Below are positions 62,858-64,000 of a stretch of 64,000 bases of DNA, piece after piece. Each line of letters opens with the position of its first letter. The stretch's first letter is position 1. The notes below the pieces were generated by a model. The model was not told the origin of the DNA. It searched no databases and saw nothing but the letters and a program-made list of their open reading frames with translations. Origin of the DNA: Planctomycetota bacterium (GTDB lineage Bacteria; Planctomycetota; Planctomycetia; Planctomycetales; Planctomycetaceae); contig JAHZKX010000082.1 of NCBI GenBank assembly GCA_022600195.1, positions 1 to 64,000 on the forward strand, written 5' to 3'. The translations under genes and the position numbers were made by a program.

Positions 62858-64000
62858 GTGAGTCCCATCATAAAAAGATTCGTGACCGGGCTGCTTTTTT
62901 GTTTGTCACCCTGGATAAATGCAGCAGTCGCTGATTCGACAGCCAGTTTCAGTCCGGCTGACACTTCAAGTCCGCGAAGTACTTTGAAAGAATTCATCGA
63001 CGCCAGTAACGAAATTTATGAAGTGGTTCGTGATAATAAATATATTGATCGCGATTCAGAATTGATTCGGTCAACCGCAATGCGGATGCTCGACTGTCTC
63101 GATTTAAGCGACTTGCCTGCGTTTGCCAGCGAAATCCGTGCTTCAGAAGTCGCCATTTGTCTGAAGGAAATTCTGGACCGGACTGATCTGCCTCCCTTTG
63201 ATGAAATTCCAGGAACCGAAGAGGTCAGTGCAGAGGGCGAGAAACTGACCAGCTGGCGGATTCCCGGAACGCGCATCACGATCTCCCGCGTGGAAGAGGG
63301 GCCACAAAAACATGAGTTCCTGTTCTCAGCAGGCACAGTTGATCGGGCGGTTCGCTATTATCAGGATGTGAAGTCGTATCCTTACCGTACCACGACTCCT
63401 GATACTTCGCCTGGTTTTTACAACTGGTATTTTTCTTCACCCGGTAATTCCACAATCGCGCCTTTCATAAACAGTCTCCCTCAGGTGTTCCGTGATCAGA
63501 TATTTGGGATGGCAGCCTGGAAATGGCCCGCACTCATCACAACGATAATTCTGGCTTACTTCGTAATGTTCTATCTTTTTCGGATTCACTCCCGTCTGAC
63601 CAGTCTTTGGAAAGAGAAGAGTATCGTCCTGTATTGTCTCACGATTGTGTTTCCTGCTCTGGCTGTACTCACACCGTTCATGGTGAACTTTATCGTGAGA
63701 GATGAACTTATAGTGCGCGGGCGGGCACTCTACCTCATCGAATTTATCAGCCTGATGGTTTCTTTATTTGCATCGATCTATCTGGTATTCGCTGCCAGCA
63801 ATCGTGTTGCAGAAGTCATCATCAACTCCCCAAAAATTAATCCGCAAGGTTTAAATGCCCAGCTCTTTCGCATCGTTTCAAGACTGATGAGTCTGATACT
63901 TGCTGTCGCGGTTTTTCTGGTCGGCGGACAATATTTAGGAGTTAAGCTCACCACGTTGCTGGCCAGTGCGGGAATCGGCGGGCTGGCGATAGCGCTGGCA
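62858..64000 (+). CDS. MscS-family mechanosensitive channel, N-terminal part (runs off window)
   Basis: The frame opens at a GTG at 62858 with GAGGAG five to six bases before it and stays open to the window end (381 codons, no stop). Signal peptide about 1-23 (ending NAAVA), a periplasmic region with SWRIPGTRITISRVEEGPQK, then several helices (63525 onward) and, at the right edge, VFLVGGQYLGVKLTTLLASA and GIGGLAIALA, the MscS pore-helix motif. It would open under membrane tension. The beta domain and C-terminus lie outside the window. Confidence 0.8.
   Translation, partial: MSPIIKRFVTGLLFCLSPWINAAVADSTASFSPADTSSPRSTLKEFIDASNEIYEVVRDNKYIDRDSELIRSTAMRMLDCLDLSDLPAFASEIRASEVAICLKEILDRTDLPPFDEIPGTEEVSAEGEKLTSWRIPGTRITISRVEEGPQKHEFLFSAGTVDRAVRYYQDVKSYPYRTTTPDTSPGFYNWYFSSPGNSTIAPFINSLPQVFRDQIFGMAAWKWPALITTIILAYFVMFYLFRIHSRLTSLWKEKSIVLYCLTIVFPALAVLTPFMVNFIVRDELIVRGRALYLIEFISLMVSLFASIYLVFAASNRVAEVIINSPKINPQGLNAQLFRIVSRLMSLILAVAVFLVGGQYLGVKLTTLLASAGIGGLAIALA

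Noticed and set aside
1..64000. tRNA, rRNA, CRISPR arrays, prophage and toxin-antitoxin pairs
   Set aside because: I looked for cloverleaf-like GGTTCGAATCC segments, regularly spaced repeats and phage structural genes and saw none. A GTTCGAATC-like string near 58330 lies inside the ABC permease gene.

Overview
The window is ordinary chromosomal DNA from a planctomycete, most likely a Gimesia-like member of the Planctomycetaceae (inference). The evidence is the gene families. There is a DUF1549/DUF1553 cytochrome protein paired with a DUF1501 protein, a DnaJ-like/TM/DUF1080 fusion, a 24-residue leucine-rich-repeat protein, a sulfatase, a formaldehyde-activating-enzyme homologue, archaeal-type phosphoglycerate mutase, and many secreted hydrolases. 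Base composition is close to balanced by eye. Genes are mostly monocistronic or in pairs, on both strands, with no tRNA, rRNA, CRISPR array or phage block.

Layout. 1-1340 is a decayed stretch: the start of an IS3-type transposase on the minus strand, the orphaned C-terminus of a CocE/NonD hydrolase, a small unknown gene and a truncated Hint protein. 1341-8290 holds a secreted phosphodiesterase and a DUF1553/DUF1501/SGNH run; the SGNH protein looks circularly permuted. 8399-15750 is mixed: nitrilase, cytochrome c'-like protein, intact CocE hydrolase, Fae homologue, acetyltransferase, methyltransferase and a frame-broken DUF3239-like gene. 16075-20374 has a Tat-exported metallo-beta-lactamase-fold hydrolase followed by a CobW-type metal GTPase, a VOC protein and an exported unknown. 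20620-20750 (minus) is a candidate small structured RNA with its own promoter and terminator. 21072-26343 has a glutamine amidotransferase, a glycosyltransferase, ApgM, and an ExbB-like/ExbD-like pair with a long coiled coil.

26383-29409 is a threonine-degradation unit (tdh-kbl) divergent from an XRE-cupin regulator. 29428-36273 has a BASS-type transporter, a lipoprotein with a transglutaminase-like region, KdsA, a lipid kinase and a PAS-GAF-receiver protein. 36540-40565 has a Tat-type Gfo/Idh/MocA protein, a LexA DNA-binding-domain-only protein, a membrane protein, the LRR protein and a Tyr/Pro/Val-rich exported protein. 40857-48099 looks like a sugar-acid catabolic region: mannonate dehydratase, an enolase-superfamily dehydratase, an M81 (MlrC-like) peptidase and IclR-RraA, with fhs embedded. 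48129-55141 has a sulfatase, an HPPD-like VOC protein beside a type II NADH dehydrogenase, an acetyltransferase that seems to start at CTG, and a second MBL-fold hydrolase. 55499-59155 is a translationally coupled trio: a large unknown membrane protein, an ABC ATPase and a short FtsX-type permease. The window ends with a methyltransferase, a serine hydrolase, the DnaJ-like/DUF1080 protein and the first 381 codons of an MscS-type channel that runs off the end.

The best candidates for something undescribed are the permuted SGNH hydrolase, the orphan small RNA, the 55.5-59.2 kb export system and the HPPD-like protein next to NDH-2. All family names come from recognising sequence motifs by eye; no search was run.
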